Assembly (NCBI GenBank): GCA_964399165.1
Contig: CAYNPO010000028.1
Coordinates: forward strand, 1 to 32,582
Length of the DNA stretch: 32,582 nucleotides
Source of the DNA: UBA6144 sp964399165
GTDB taxonomy: Bacteria; Bdellovibrionota; Bacteriovoracia; Bacteriovoracales; Bacteriovoracaceae
Direction: 5' to 3'
Position 1 is the first letter of the stretch; each line of letters starts with the position of its first letter. This document shows positions 8,890 to 16,559 of this stretch, piece after piece. The notes beneath the pieces are model-generated. The model made no database searches and was not told the DNA's origin. It worked only from the letters and a program-made list of their open reading frames with translations. The position numbers were made by a program, and so were the translations under genes.

Positions 8890-10037
8890 AACCCACCGCC
8901 CAACGGGTTGCCGGCTTTAAGGATTCCGTCTTCGGCGTGATGTCCCGCCTGGCCCGTGAGCACGGGGCGGTGAATCTGGGGCAGGGGTTCCCGGATTTCG
9001 ACGGGCCGGACTGGATAAAAGACCTGGCGCAGGCGAAGATCCGCGAGGGCCACGGCCAGTACGCGCCTTTCCCCGGCGCGGCTTCCTTGCGCGAGGAAAT
9101 CTCCGGTTATTACCGTCGCTTTTACAAGATGGACTACGACCCCGAGACCGAGGTCACGGTCACGGTGGGAGCCACCGAGGGGATATTCAGCACCATCATG
9201 GGATGCGTGGATCCCGGCGACGAAGTGATCGTCTTGGAACCATTTTACGATTCCTACGTTTCCTCCATCGTGATGGCCGGGGGCAAGGCCGTGCCGGTCA
9301 CCATGCACGCCCCCACTTTCACCCTGGACATGGCCGAGCTCGAAGCCGCGGTCACGCCCAAAACCAAGCTGCTCATCTTGAACAATCCCCACAACCCCAC
9401 GGGTAAAGTGTGGGAGAAGGCCGAACTCGCCGCCGTGGCGGCGTTCGCGGTCCAACACGACCTGCTGGTCATCAGCGACGAAGTCTACGAATTCTTGCTC
9501 TTCGACGGGGCCGTGCATTTCCCCCTGGCGGCGTTCCCCGGCATGCGGGAGCGCACCTACACCATCAGCTCCGCGGGCAAGACCTTCGGCCTCACGGGTT
9601 GGAAGACCGGTTGGGTGTGCGCACCACCTGAGCTCAGCCGCGCCGTCCGGCTGGTACACCAGTACGTCACCTTTTCCGTGGCGACTCCCCTCCAAGAGGC
9701 GGTGGCCGAGGGCCTGGCCCGCCTTGAAAAACACGTGCCCGAGTTCCAGAAAGAGTATCTGGCCAAGCGCGAGTTCTTCCACGCGGGCCTCCGGCGCTTG
9801 GGCTTTGAGTTTCCCAAACCCCGCGGCACGTATTTCATGATGGTGCCCACCGCAGGCAAAACGGAACTAGACGACGTGGCCTTCGCCAAGGAATTGGTGG
9901 CGAAGAGGAAAGTGGCAGTGGTGCCTCCCTCGGCTTTCTATCTTAAGTCCAAGGACGGCGCGGGCTACCTGCGCTTCTGCTTCGCCAAGAAGGAAGAGAC
10001 GCTCGCGGCGGCCCTTAAGAACCTAGAGGGACTGTAG
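8886..10037 (+). CDS. PLP-dependent aminotransferase, class I/II (kynurenine/methionine aminotransferase-like)
   Basis: A 383-aa cytoplasmic fold-type I transaminase. The N-terminal VNLGQGFPDFDGPDW motif is typical of the kynurenine/glutamine/methionine aminotransferase (YbdL-like) subgroup. PLP-site features are NNPHNPTG (166-173), SDEVYEFLLFD (Asp198, Tyr201) and the Schiff-base lysine in SSAGKTFGLTGWKTGW (Lys232). The length is normal. It overlaps the YejE-like gene by 4 bp, so it is co-translated with the peptide importer and may process amino acids released from imported peptides (inference). Its 3' end overlaps htrA on the other strand by 15 bp. Exact amino donor unknown. Confidence 0.92.
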   Translation: MKPTAQRVAGFKDSVFGVMSRLAREHGAVNLGQGFPDFDGPDWIKDLAQAKIREGHGQYAPFPGAASLREEISGYYRRFYKMDYDPETEVTVTVGATEGIFSTIMGCVDPGDEVIVLEPFYDSYVSSIVMAGGKAVPVTMHAPTFTLDMAELEAAVTPKTKLLILNNPHNPTGKVWEKAELAAVAAFAVQHDLLVISDEVYEFLLFDGAVHFPLAAFPGMRERTYTISSAGKTFGLTGWKTGWVCAPPELSRAVRLVHQYVTFSVATPLQEAVAEGLARLEKHVPEFQKEYLAKREFFHAGLRRLGFEFPKPRGTYFMMVPTAGKTELDDVAFAKELVAKRKVAVVPPSAFYLKSKDGAGYLRFCFAKKEETLAAALKNLEGL

Positions 10038-11072
10038 CCGCACCTTCACGTCCGACGACTTCCCGTTGGGGCGGAGGACACGGACGGTGACGGTGTCGCC
10101 GATCTTGTAGGTTTCCAGCACGTGGTAGATGTCGTCCAACCCGTTGACCCGTTTCCCGTCGATGGACTGGATTACATCCCCGATGTAGACGCGGCCGTAG
10201 CGGTCCTGGCTCATGCCCTTGAGGCCAGCCTTGGCGGCTGCACCCCCGTCATCGATGTAGGTGATGACTGCGCCGCCGTCTTCGGGAACGCCCAGGCGTT
10301 CCTTCAGCTGGTCTTCCAATACTCCGATGCCCAGGGCGGGGCGGATGACTTTTCCGTGTTGGATCAGCTGGGGGACGATGCTTTTGACCGTGTCCACCGG
10401 CACGGCGAAGCCAAGGCCCGCGCTGGAGCCACTGGTGGAGAAAATCATGGTGTTCATTCCGATGAGGGATCCGGAAGAGTCCAGCAGCGGGCCACCCGAG
10501 TTGCCCATGTTGATGGCGGCGTCGGTCTGGATCATGTCGTGGATCTTCACGCCGCCGATCCCGTCGATCTTGCGCCCCACGGCCGAGACGACGCCGGTGG
10601 AGAGACTGTGATCCAGGCCGAAGGGACTACCGATGGCGAAGGTGAGCTGACCCACCTGGAGTCCCTTGGAAGTTCCCACGCGGATTGGCCAGAAGGACTT
10701 GGGGCGCTCCTCGAGCTTCAGTACCGCCACATCTTTCTTGGGCTCCACGCCGACCAGCTTAGCCTTATACTTCTTTGGGTCGTTGTGGAAAGTGATGACG
10801 AAGCTCGAGCCTCCCTGGACCACGTGGAAATTGGTCACCACGTGGCCGTGCTCATCCCACAGGAAGCCGGACCCGGCGCCCTGGGGCACTTCCAAAGTGC
10901 CATGGAAAAAGCTGCGCGCGACTTTGATGTTGGAAACGTTGACCACCGAGGGCAGGGCCTGGCGATAGATCTCGATGGTTTTTCGCTCCACCTCGAGAAG
11001 GGCTGCGGTGCCTTGGGCACGAACAGGTACAGTGGTGAGGAAAGCGAGGGCGAGTCCCAGGATCAGTGGCAT
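10023..11072 (-). CDS. HtrA/DegP-family serine protease with one PDZ domain
   Basis: A 349-aa periplasmic trypsin-like protease for envelope protein quality control. A signal peptide is visible (MPLILGLALAFLTTVPVRA). The catalytic triad is His83 (TNFHVV), Asp114 (KKDVAVLKL) and Ser192 (NMGNSGGPLL). One PDZ domain covers about residues 247-345 (PALGIGVLE; GDVIQSIDGKRVNGLDD). With one PDZ it is DegS-like in layout, but the signal looks cleavable rather than an anchor. AAGGAG lies a few bases upstream of the ATG. It diverges from the phosphatidylserine decarboxylase gene across a 71-bp spacer, and its stop lies inside the convergent aminotransferase gene. Confidence 0.94.
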   Translation of the reverse strand: MPLILGLALAFLTTVPVRAQGTAALLEVERKTIEIYRQALPSVVNVSNIKVARSFFHGTLEVPQGAGSGFLWDEHGHVVTNFHVVQGGSSFVITFHNDPKKYKAKLVGVEPKKDVAVLKLEERPKSFWPIRVGTSKGLQVGQLTFAIGSPFGLDHSLSTGVVSAVGRKIDGIGGVKIHDMIQTDAAINMGNSGGPLLDSSGSLIGMNTMIFSTSGSSAGLGFAVPVDTVKSIVPQLIQHGKVIRPALGIGVLEDQLKERLGVPEDGGAVITYIDDGGAAAKAGLKGMSQDRYGRVYIGDVIQSIDGKRVNGLDDIYHVLETYKIGDTVTVRVLRPNGKSSDVKVRLQSL

Positions 11073-11086
11073 GTGACGCTCCTTAC

Positions 11087-11116
11087 TTGTGGCTCCAAAC
11101 GGTTTTCAAGTATAGT
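11087..11116 (+). promoter_or_regulatory. candidate promoter for the decarboxylase gene, possibly bidirectional
   Basis: TTGTGG (11087-11092), an 18-bp spacer and TATAGT (11111-11116), placing the transcription start about 20 bp before the ATG at 11144. On the minus strand the same AT core reads TATACT (11114-11109), suitably placed upstream of htrA. One core could serve both genes, but a good minus-strand -35 is not evident. Confidence 0.4.
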
Positions 11117-11143
11117 GGAAGAGGCTCCCACCAGGAAATCCCC

Positions 11144-12076
11144 ATGAGTGACCAGGCTTCAGTGCCCCGTGACATCCAGTTTTGGCATCGCATCCACAAA
11201 CGGATGGAGACCGAAAAAGTTTATGGGGATGCTTTCGTTCGCTACCTATACCAGAGTGATTTAGGCAAGCGCGCGGGCAGTGTCTTCACTAATGCTGTTT
11301 TCAGCAAGGTTTATGGCGCGCTCCAGGATCTGCCGCTCTCAGGACGTAAGGTCCGCCCCTTCGTGGAGAAATTCGGCATCAACCTCGACGAATACGAACA
11401 AGGGTCCCGCCGGGCCTTTGACGCCCGGGATTCCTACGCGAGTTTCAACGAGTTCTTCATTCGTAAATTCAAGTTGGGCAAGCGGGCCTTCGTGCCCCAG
11501 CCCCATCGCATGCCCGCCTTCGCGGAGGCCCGTTATTTCGGCCATGCCAGCATTAACCACGATACGGTGTTCCCGGTGAAGGGCAAGTACCTCACTGCCG
11601 CCGGCATCCTGGGCAACCCCGAAGTGGCTAAAATTTTCGAGGGTGGTCCGCTGCTGATCGCGCGGTTGTGCCCGGTGGACTACCACCGCTTCCATTATCC
11701 CGACAGCGGCAAGGTGATCGACCAGTGGCGTGTGAAGGGCCGCTATGACTCCGTGAATCCGGTGGCTTTGCGCCACAAGCCCGACATCTTCATCGCTAAC
11801 GAACGGCACGTCTCCCTCCTTCAGACCGAGAACTTCGGCAGGATGGCCTACATCGAGGTGGGGGCCGTGTGCGTGGGCAAGATCGTGCAAACCCACCCGT
11901 GGGGCAAACCCTTCTTGCGCGGCGAGGAGAAGGGTTATTTCCTCTTTGGCGGTTCTACCGTGGTGCTCCTGGGCGAACCCGGCAAGTGGAGACCCAGCGC
12001 CGACGTGCTGGAACAAAGCGCCCAGGGCCGCGAGACCTACGTCCAACTGGGTGACGAGATCGCGGTCAAAACCTGA
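11144..12076 (+). CDS. psd: phosphatidylserine decarboxylase proenzyme
   Basis: Converts phosphatidylserine to phosphatidylethanolamine at the inner membrane; the proenzyme cleaves itself to form a pyruvoyl cofactor. The 310-aa protein has SYASFNEFFIRKF (98-110), the conserved LCPVDYHRFHYP block (175-186, His181 and His184), and the self-cleavage site FGGSTVVLL, with Ser271 becoming the pyruvoyl group. GGST rather than LGST at the cleavage site resembles the eukaryotic-type/type II branch. I used the ATG at 11144, which gives the natural MSDQ N-terminus; an upstream in-frame start at 11066 would lie inside htrA and the promoter. It overlaps the convergent nuclease-family gene by 11 bp. Confidence 0.93.
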   Translation: MSDQASVPRDIQFWHRIHKRMETEKVYGDAFVRYLYQSDLGKRAGSVFTNAVFSKVYGALQDLPLSGRKVRPFVEKFGINLDEYEQGSRRAFDARDSYASFNEFFIRKFKLGKRAFVPQPHRMPAFAEARYFGHASINHDTVFPVKGKYLTAAGILGNPEVAKIFEGGPLLIARLCPVDYHRFHYPDSGKVIDQWRVKGRYDSVNPVALRHKPDIFIANERHVSLLQTENFGRMAYIEVGAVCVGKIVQTHPWGKPFLRGEEKGYFLFGGSTVVLLGEPGKWRPSADVLEQSAQGRETYVQLGDEIAVKT

Positions 12077-12842
12077 ATTTGCACACCAGCGGGAAGTGGT
12101 CTGAGGGCCAACGTCCGCGCGCCTGGCTCTTGTCCAGGAAGACGTCTTCGGCCACGCATGACCCGTCCAAGAGGATCCAGTCGATGCGCGATCCTTCGGA
12201 ATGATTTCCCGTGAACGGATGGTGCGAGGACTCCTCCGCCTTACCCAGACGTGTCCAGGGGTCGTAGAGCCCGGGGAAGGCGTCCATCAGCACGCGACGG
12301 ACCTTGGATTCGGGAGCTGTGTTGTAATCACCCAGGAAAATGACCGCATCCCCGGGACGCCGGCGGCGTGAAGCTTGTTCGGCCATGACTTCGGCCTGTG
12401 CCACGCGGGTTTCTTCCCGCAGGTGGTCCAGGTGCGCGTTCACCACCAGCACCATCCGGCCCCCGAGGCGCAGGCGCATCCAGGTACACAGACGCGGAAA
12501 AGCGCTTCCGAAGGATGAACTCCCGGGAACCTCCGGTGTTTCCGACAGCCAGGCGTCCCCTGCTTCCTCGGGTGGCGCCAGGCCCACGTCCCACCAAAGC
12601 GAGGGATACATGCGTTCGTCGATCCATCCGCGGTGGGAGCTGGAAAGGCGGTGCCCCGGAAGGAGCCCCGCCAGTTGATCCTGCTGGGGACGCCGCCCCT
12701 CCTGGGTGGCGATCACCGCAGGGGCGTGGGTCAGCAACAACTCCGCCAAGGCTTCCCTCCGGAGCTCCCAGGCGTTATCGCCGTCGGCGGGGTTGTCGAA
12801 CCGGATGTTGGCGCTGACGAAAGTGAAGGACATGGTAGACAT
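12066..12842 (-). CDS. endonuclease/exonuclease/phosphatase-family protein
   Basis: A 258-aa metal-dependent phosphodiesterase or phosphatase of the DNase I-like fold. All usual catalytic elements are present: Asn12 (SANIRFD), Glu48 (ATQEG), His137/Asp139 (VNAHLDHL), Asp172/Asn174 (LGDYNTAP), Asp221 (RIDWILLD) and the terminal SDH (247-249). There is no signal peptide with this start. The ATG at 12842 follows the upstream stop by 1 bp; an ATG at 12833 or a GTG at 12884 are alternatives. It is last in the five-gene regulator operon. The overall resemblance is to small secreted or cytoplasmic EEP hydrolases; whether it acts on nucleic acid, a phospholipid or another phosphoester cannot be told. 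Confidence 0.9.
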   Translation of the reverse strand: MSTMSFTFVSANIRFDNPADGDNAWELRREALAELLLTHAPAVIATQEGRRPQQDQLAGLLPGHRLSSSHRGWIDERMYPSLWWDVGLAPPEEAGDAWLSETPEVPGSSSFGSAFPRLCTWMRLRLGGRMVLVVNAHLDHLREETRVAQAEVMAEQASRRRRPGDAVIFLGDYNTAPESKVRRVLMDAFPGLYDPWTRLGKAEESSHHPFTGNHSEGSRIDWILLDGSCVAEDVFLDKSQARGRWPSDHFPLVCKFRF

Positions 12843-12843
12843 T

Positions 12844-14250
12844 CTACCACGGGGCTCCCCACCAGTCCCGCTGTACCAGGCCACGCCAAAGGGGAATGGC
12901 CTGGGAACGCGCCTCCCCGCCGCACCGGGGGCTCAGCACGCCCACTCGCGTCCTCATTCGCGCCATAGAGGGGGATGAGCGTAAAACGGTGGTGCCATTG
13001 GGTAGGCGCAGTTCCAGCGCCACAGCGGATCCAGTCGCGTGGTGTTCCTCCCACGAAATACGAGCTCGTCCCCAATGTCCAAGCTGTGTCCAATTTCCTC
13101 CCGTGGAGACCTCCCAGAAATTGAGGAAGTCTTGAGACCGCCTGAACGGGGCGGCGACATAGCCCCGCAATCTCCGGTGCTGTTCCACGCAGACACGGTC
13201 TGGACGCCAGGTTCCGGCCTCCTTGTCGCCCCCCTCGACTTTCGCGCGCCTAGGCGCGGGCATATGGAAGACCCACGTCACCAGCGTTTCCTTGGGCAGG
13301 GTGATCCGCGCCTCCGGTACCTCCGCCGGCTTGGCGCTGGCGCGCGCGCCCTTGGCCAGGGAAGACAGCACCTCACCGATGGTGGCGTATACCAGGGCAT
13401 AGGTTTCTCCGGGTCGTGCTTTCGTGCGCCAACGTTCGTCCATGTTCACGGTCCGCCACACGCCTTCCCCCTCGGGCATGTCCCACGCCACGGGATGGGG
13501 CAGGGTTTGTTCCAATCCGCCAAGGGCCACCACGCGTCCCTCCAGGTCTCGCTTGACGCGGAAATGGGACGACAAGAATTCCATAGGTGGCAGCGAGGGA
13601 GACAGGAAAAAGACCCTGTCCTCGTCGGGTAGAGACAGCACCAGCCGGTAGGCGTTCCGCAAAAGGGCGCGCACGCGCGCTTCGGAATGGGCAGAACCAA
13701 GGACGGCTTCCCCGGCGGTAATCTCCGAGGGGGTGAGCGGCAGGACCGCCGAGGACAAACCTTGGGTGGTGCGGGTCCAACGCCACTCGACCCCCTGGCG
13801 GACCAGGGGATCGGCGGCGCCTTCTCCCTTGCTTTCCAGTTGCACGGCACGGAATGGTGAACGGGTGAGCAGAGCTCGCCAATGTTCGGGAAGGCGCCAC
13901 AACGGGAGGGACAAGCGGTTTTCCAAGGGCAGCTCGGTGCGACCGCCATCGGCATGGGAAGCGCGCAACAGTGGCGACCTCCAGGCACGCTCCAAACGCG
14001 CCTCCACTTCTATGGCCTCACCTCGTGGCCCATGGAGCAGGGCCCGTCGCACGGAAGGCAGGCGACCCTGGGGCACGTCCGCCATCAGGTGGTCGCGCCC
14101 GCGCGCCCGTTCGTCCCAGTCTCCCACGCCATCGCCGTCCGCGTCCCTCAATAGGTCTTGGCGGAGCACACGGTGTGGGGCCTTCGTCGAGTCGGCCGGT
14201 CCACCACAGGAGAGAAGGAGCAGCAGCGGCAATAAGTTGGTCTTGCTCAT
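12844..14250 (-). CDS. large lipoprotein with a DxDGDG calcium-type motif, unknown function
   Basis: A 468-aa protein. It starts with a lipoprotein signal (LLPLLLLLSC, then GGPADS). Near the mature N-terminus is DADGDGVGDWDE, a calcium-binding loop like thrombospondin type 3 or EF-hand repeats, normally used in extracellular proteins. The remainder is Trp- and Arg-rich (EHWRALLTRSPF; GVEWRWTRTTQG; WEVSTGGNWTQLGHW) without a recognised domain; the last ~90 residues look beta-rich. The ATG at 14250 overlaps the upstream stop by one base (TGATG) with GGAGG 4 bp before it, so it is translationally coupled. It is followed after 1 bp by the EEP hydrolase gene, suggesting the two act together at the envelope. 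Confidence 0.75.
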   Translation of the reverse strand: MSKTNLLPLLLLLSCGGPADSTKAPHRVLRQDLLRDADGDGVGDWDERARGRDHLMADVPQGRLPSVRRALLHGPRGEAIEVEARLERAWRSPLLRASHADGGRTELPLENRLSLPLWRLPEHWRALLTRSPFRAVQLESKGEGAADPLVRQGVEWRWTRTTQGLSSAVLPLTPSEITAGEAVLGSAHSEARVRALLRNAYRLVLSLPDEDRVFFLSPSLPPMEFLSSHFRVKRDLEGRVVALGGLEQTLPHPVAWDMPEGEGVWRTVNMDERWRTKARPGETYALVYATIGEVLSSLAKGARASAKPAEVPEARITLPKETLVTWVFHMPAPRRAKVEGGDKEAGTWRPDRVCVEQHRRLRGYVAAPFRRSQDFLNFWEVSTGGNWTQLGHWGRARISWEEHHATGSAVALELRLPNGTTVLRSSPSMARMRTRVGVLSPRCGGEARSQAIPLWRGLVQRDWWGAPW

Positions 14251-14720
14251 CACGCCTCCCGGACCAAGCGGTCCACCACCGCGCCATAGCGTTCTTCACC
14301 CCACACGACCACGCGCCAGTCGTGGAGTGGGGCCTCCTTGGGGGGAGGGGGAAGATGGTCGAGGAAATCCCCCACTTGCGCGAGCAGGGCCCGCAGGACC
14401 ACTTGGTCTTTGGGCGCCACCCAGGCCTTGCGCGCGCGCAGGGGGGGCTGTCCCGGCACCAGCATGCCACCCAGGAGCTCGAGCGCCTCTTCCTTGCGGG
14501 CCCGGGGCTCCGCCAGGGCGGCGGCTTCCGCATCGGGTAGCAAGCGGTTCACCGTGTAACCATCCGGTCCCCGGGAGACGAGGTTTCGCACCGTAAGGCC
14601 ATGCAGGATATTGGAGAGAAAGCGCAACTCGAGGCGTGTGTCCGCCATCAAGCCTGCCATCCCGCGGGGGGCGTTGCCGAGGGATTCGAGGACCATGCGT
14701 TCTACCGTCGTAAGCGTCAT
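14250..14720 (-). CDS. putative winged-helix protein, 156 aa
   Basis: No named family recognised. Residues 1-60 look like a winged-helix DNA-binding domain: TTVERMVLESLGNAPRGMAG, then TRLELRFLSNILHGLTVRNL, then a wing-like VSRGPDGYTVN. The rest is helical and charged (EEALELLGGMLVPGQPP; DQVVLRALLAQVGDFLDHL) and ends with a short strand (WRVVVWGEERY). It could be a local regulator or an effector of the sigma-54 regulator two genes upstream. It starts 10 bp after the preceding gene and its stop overlaps the next start by one base, so it is firmly in the operon. Confidence 0.65.
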   Translation of the reverse strand: MTLTTVERMVLESLGNAPRGMAGLMADTRLELRFLSNILHGLTVRNLVSRGPDGYTVNRLLPDAEAAALAEPRARKEEALELLGGMLVPGQPPLRARKAWVAPKDQVVLRALLAQVGDFLDHLPPPPKEAPLHDWRVVVWGEERYGAVVDRLVREA

Positions 14721-14730
14721 GGTTCCTCCC

Positions 14731-15078
14731 TCAAGCGCTGCGCGCGCCCACGTGGGGCGCGGGTTGGGGGCCGTGGATCAGGCGGTGCCAACGCACGCGC
14801 TTCTCCAGTTGTCGGGCGGCGAGGTCCAGATCGGTCTTGCCGAACGTGCGCAGCATCTCCTCACAAGCGCGCTTGAAGGCCCCGTCGTGGGATCCGGCGC
14901 CGGGATCCCCGTGCACCAGCCGGTGGAAACACTCATACTCATGCAGCTTCATGGGCGAGCCGTTGAAGATGCGGAACACGCGTGTGAGCTGGATTCCGGT
15001 CTGGTCAGCGGTCACGCGCAGTGGGCGCCCGGGGTAAAGGGCGCGGTAGTCTTTCAGGATGCGGGTCTGTAAATCCAT
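14731..15078 (-). CDS. small putative HTH protein, 115 aa
   Basis: Unrecognised short protein. Residues ~18-55 (PLRVTADQTGIQLTRVFRIF then NGSPMKLHEYECFHRLV) have the spacing of a helix-turn-helix of the lambda-repressor/XRE kind: a recognition-like helix followed by a helix rich in aromatic residues. The C-terminal half is basic and helical (DLAARQLEKRVRWHRL). The ATG is preceded by AAGGAGG, a strong ribosome site. It lies 60 bp downstream of the sigma-54-type regulator gene and 10 bp upstream of the winged-helix gene. DNA binding is an inference from sequence pattern only. Confidence 0.65.
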   Translation of the reverse strand: MDLQTRILKDYRALYPGRPLRVTADQTGIQLTRVFRIFNGSPMKLHEYECFHRLVHGDPGAGSHDGAFKRACEEMLRTFGKTDLDLAARQLEKRVRWHRLIHGPQPAPHVGARSA

Positions 15079-15138
15079 GGGTCCTCCTTTGGTGGTGGAC
15101 CCTTGAGCAAGCCGCGTGCCAAAACCGCAACGGCCGTT

Positions 15139-16485
15139 TCAGTGGAGGATTTGGTGTGCTTGGAGGATGCGGTAGAAGGCGGAGCTGGAAATGCGCAGCT
15201 CCCGGATGCAGGAGGTGATTTTTCCCTGGTGGCGCTCCAAAGCCTCTTGGGCGAGTTGGCGCTCCACCTCCTGGAAGTAGGCGCGCAAGCCGTTCTCGGC
15301 TACGTAGCGCCGGACTTCCGGACCAACGAGGCCCGCCTCTCCGGAAGAGGGCGCGGGACCGGTTCCCAGCAGCGCTTCCACGTGACGGGCGGTGACCACG
15401 CCTTGATTTCCCTCGGAGAGTGTCTGGACTGCTTGGCGAAATTCGCGCACGTTGCCCGGCCACGGATACGAGCGCAGGCGTTCCAGCGCCTCAGGCAGCA
15501 CCACGAAGCGCCGAGGAAACTGGCGCTGAAAATGGCGCAGGAGCACTTCAACGTCGTCACGCCTCTCCGAGAGGGCCGGCAGCCGCAGGGTGAGGCCCGT
15601 GAGGCGGAAGTACAAATCTTCGCGGAAGAGTCCCCCCGCGATCTTGCGCGGCAGGTCCTCGCAGGTGGCGGCGACCAGGGTAAAGCGGCTTTCCACGGCG
15701 CGTTTGGCCCCCACAGGGAAGAACGTCCGCTCGTCGATGGCCTTGAGGAGTTTTTGCTGCATGGCCGGGGACATGGTGCCCACTTCGTCGAGGAAGAGCA
15801 CGCCGCCGTCGGCGAGCTTGAGCTTACCCTCCCGACGCTGGTCGGCGCCGGTGAAGGCGCCTTTCTCATGCCCGAACAGCTCAGACTCCAGGAGGTTGTC
15901 CGGAATCTCGCTGCAGTTCAGGTGGATGAACGGAGCGCCGTCGCCGTGGAGCAGTTCGGCCAAGAGTTTTCCCAGGGCGCTCTTGCCGGTGCCCGTGGGG
16001 CCAGTGAGCAACAACGAGCGACCCTGCCAAGGCGTGGCCAGCAGCCTGAGGATGCTCTCGCGCAAACCTGAGTCCTTCGTGGGGAATCGCTCGTCGAGAG
16101 CGGCTTCCCAGGCTTCCCGGTGCAACTGGTGGAGCAGGCTCTTCAAGTAGGCGGGCAGGGTCTCGGCCACCAGCTTTTTTCCCAGCACGTGTTGGGCGCC
16201 CCTGGCGTAGGCCTCGGCCACCACCTCGTCGCGCTGGTCGGAGGTCAACACCAAACGGAGCGCTCCCTGTCGCCTGGCCTCGTCCAGCACGCGCAGGCCC
16301 TCGCCGCCGTCGTCCAGGTGCAAGTCCGTGACCACTACGTTGTAAGGCGTACCGGCGAGGAGGCGCTCGGCGGTGGGCCAATCCTCTGCCGCGTCCACCG
16401 TGCCGTGATGGGCGAGGATATCCCGCAAATGTTGCAGGAAATACTTGTCGTCCTCCACCACCAGGATCCGTAGGGCCGTTTTCAT
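15139..16485 (-). CDS. sigma-54-dependent response regulator, NtrC family
   Basis: A 448-aa three-domain transcription activator. The receiver (1-~115) has the acidic pocket VVEDD, phospho-acceptor Asp54 (VVVTDLHLDD), Thr81 and Lys103/104. The AAA+ domain (~140-375) has Walker A TGPTGTGKSA (161-170), the sigma-54 contact GAFTGA (209-214), Walker B GGVLFLDEVGTM, the LFREDLYFRL motif and YPWPGNVREF. The C-terminal Fis-type HTH covers ~410-448. It should activate RNA polymerase with sigma-54 when phosphorylated. No histidine kinase is encoded in the window, so it appears orphan here. It heads the five-gene minus-strand operon and diverges from nagB. No good Shine-Dalgarno precedes the ATG. Confidence 0.95.
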   Translation of the reverse strand: MKTALRILVVEDDKYFLQHLRDILAHHGTVDAAEDWPTAERLLAGTPYNVVVTDLHLDDGGEGLRVLDEARRQGALRLVLTSDQRDEVVAEAYARGAQHVLGKKLVAETLPAYLKSLLHQLHREAWEAALDERFPTKDSGLRESILRLLATPWQGRSLLLTGPTGTGKSALGKLLAELLHGDGAPFIHLNCSEIPDNLLESELFGHEKGAFTGADQRREGKLKLADGGVLFLDEVGTMSPAMQQKLLKAIDERTFFPVGAKRAVESRFTLVAATCEDLPRKIAGGLFREDLYFRLTGLTLRLPALSERRDDVEVLLRHFQRQFPRRFVVLPEALERLRSYPWPGNVREFRQAVQTLSEGNQGVVTARHVEALLGTGPAPSSGEAGLVGPEVRRYVAENGLRAYFQEVERQLAQEALERHQGKITSCIRELRISSSAFYRILQAHQILH

Positions 16486-16528
16486 GGAAGGGCTTTTAAG
16501 CTAGGCTTTTTCGGAAAGCAAATCCCAC

Positions 16529-16543
16529 ATTCGGAATCCGAAT
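16529..16543. promoter_or_regulatory. perfect palindrome, candidate operator
   Basis: ATTCGG-AAT-CCGAAT, a perfect 6-3-6 inverted repeat, lies between the divergent response regulator and NagB-like genes, just upstream of a TTATAC -10 candidate (16545-16550) for nagB. A direct copy of the core TTCGGAA recurs at 16510-16516, exactly 20 bp (two helical turns) from the copy at 16530-16536. The arrangement suggests a dimeric regulator binding site controlling one or both genes. Confidence 0.5.
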
Positions 16544-16559
16544 TTTATACAGGGGCCCC

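Noticed and set aside
10122..11147. 341-codon plus-strand open frame opposite htrA
   Set aside because: The minus strand has the full signal peptide, catalytic triad and PDZ domain; the plus frame is a shadow and would run through the psd promoter.
15110..15138. AACGGCCGTT palindrome after the sigma-54 regulator as a terminator
   Set aside because: It has no loop and no proper T-run, and the next genes of the operon follow directly with close spacing.
15103..16071. Long plus-strand open frame opposite the sigma-54 regulator
   Set aside because: Antisense to conserved AAA+ motifs; no recognisable protein pattern.
16486..16559. Sigma-54 (-24/-12) promoter in front of the NtrC-type regulator
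   Set aside because: TTTGC occurs on the minus strand but no GG lies at the required distance; the spacing does not fit.
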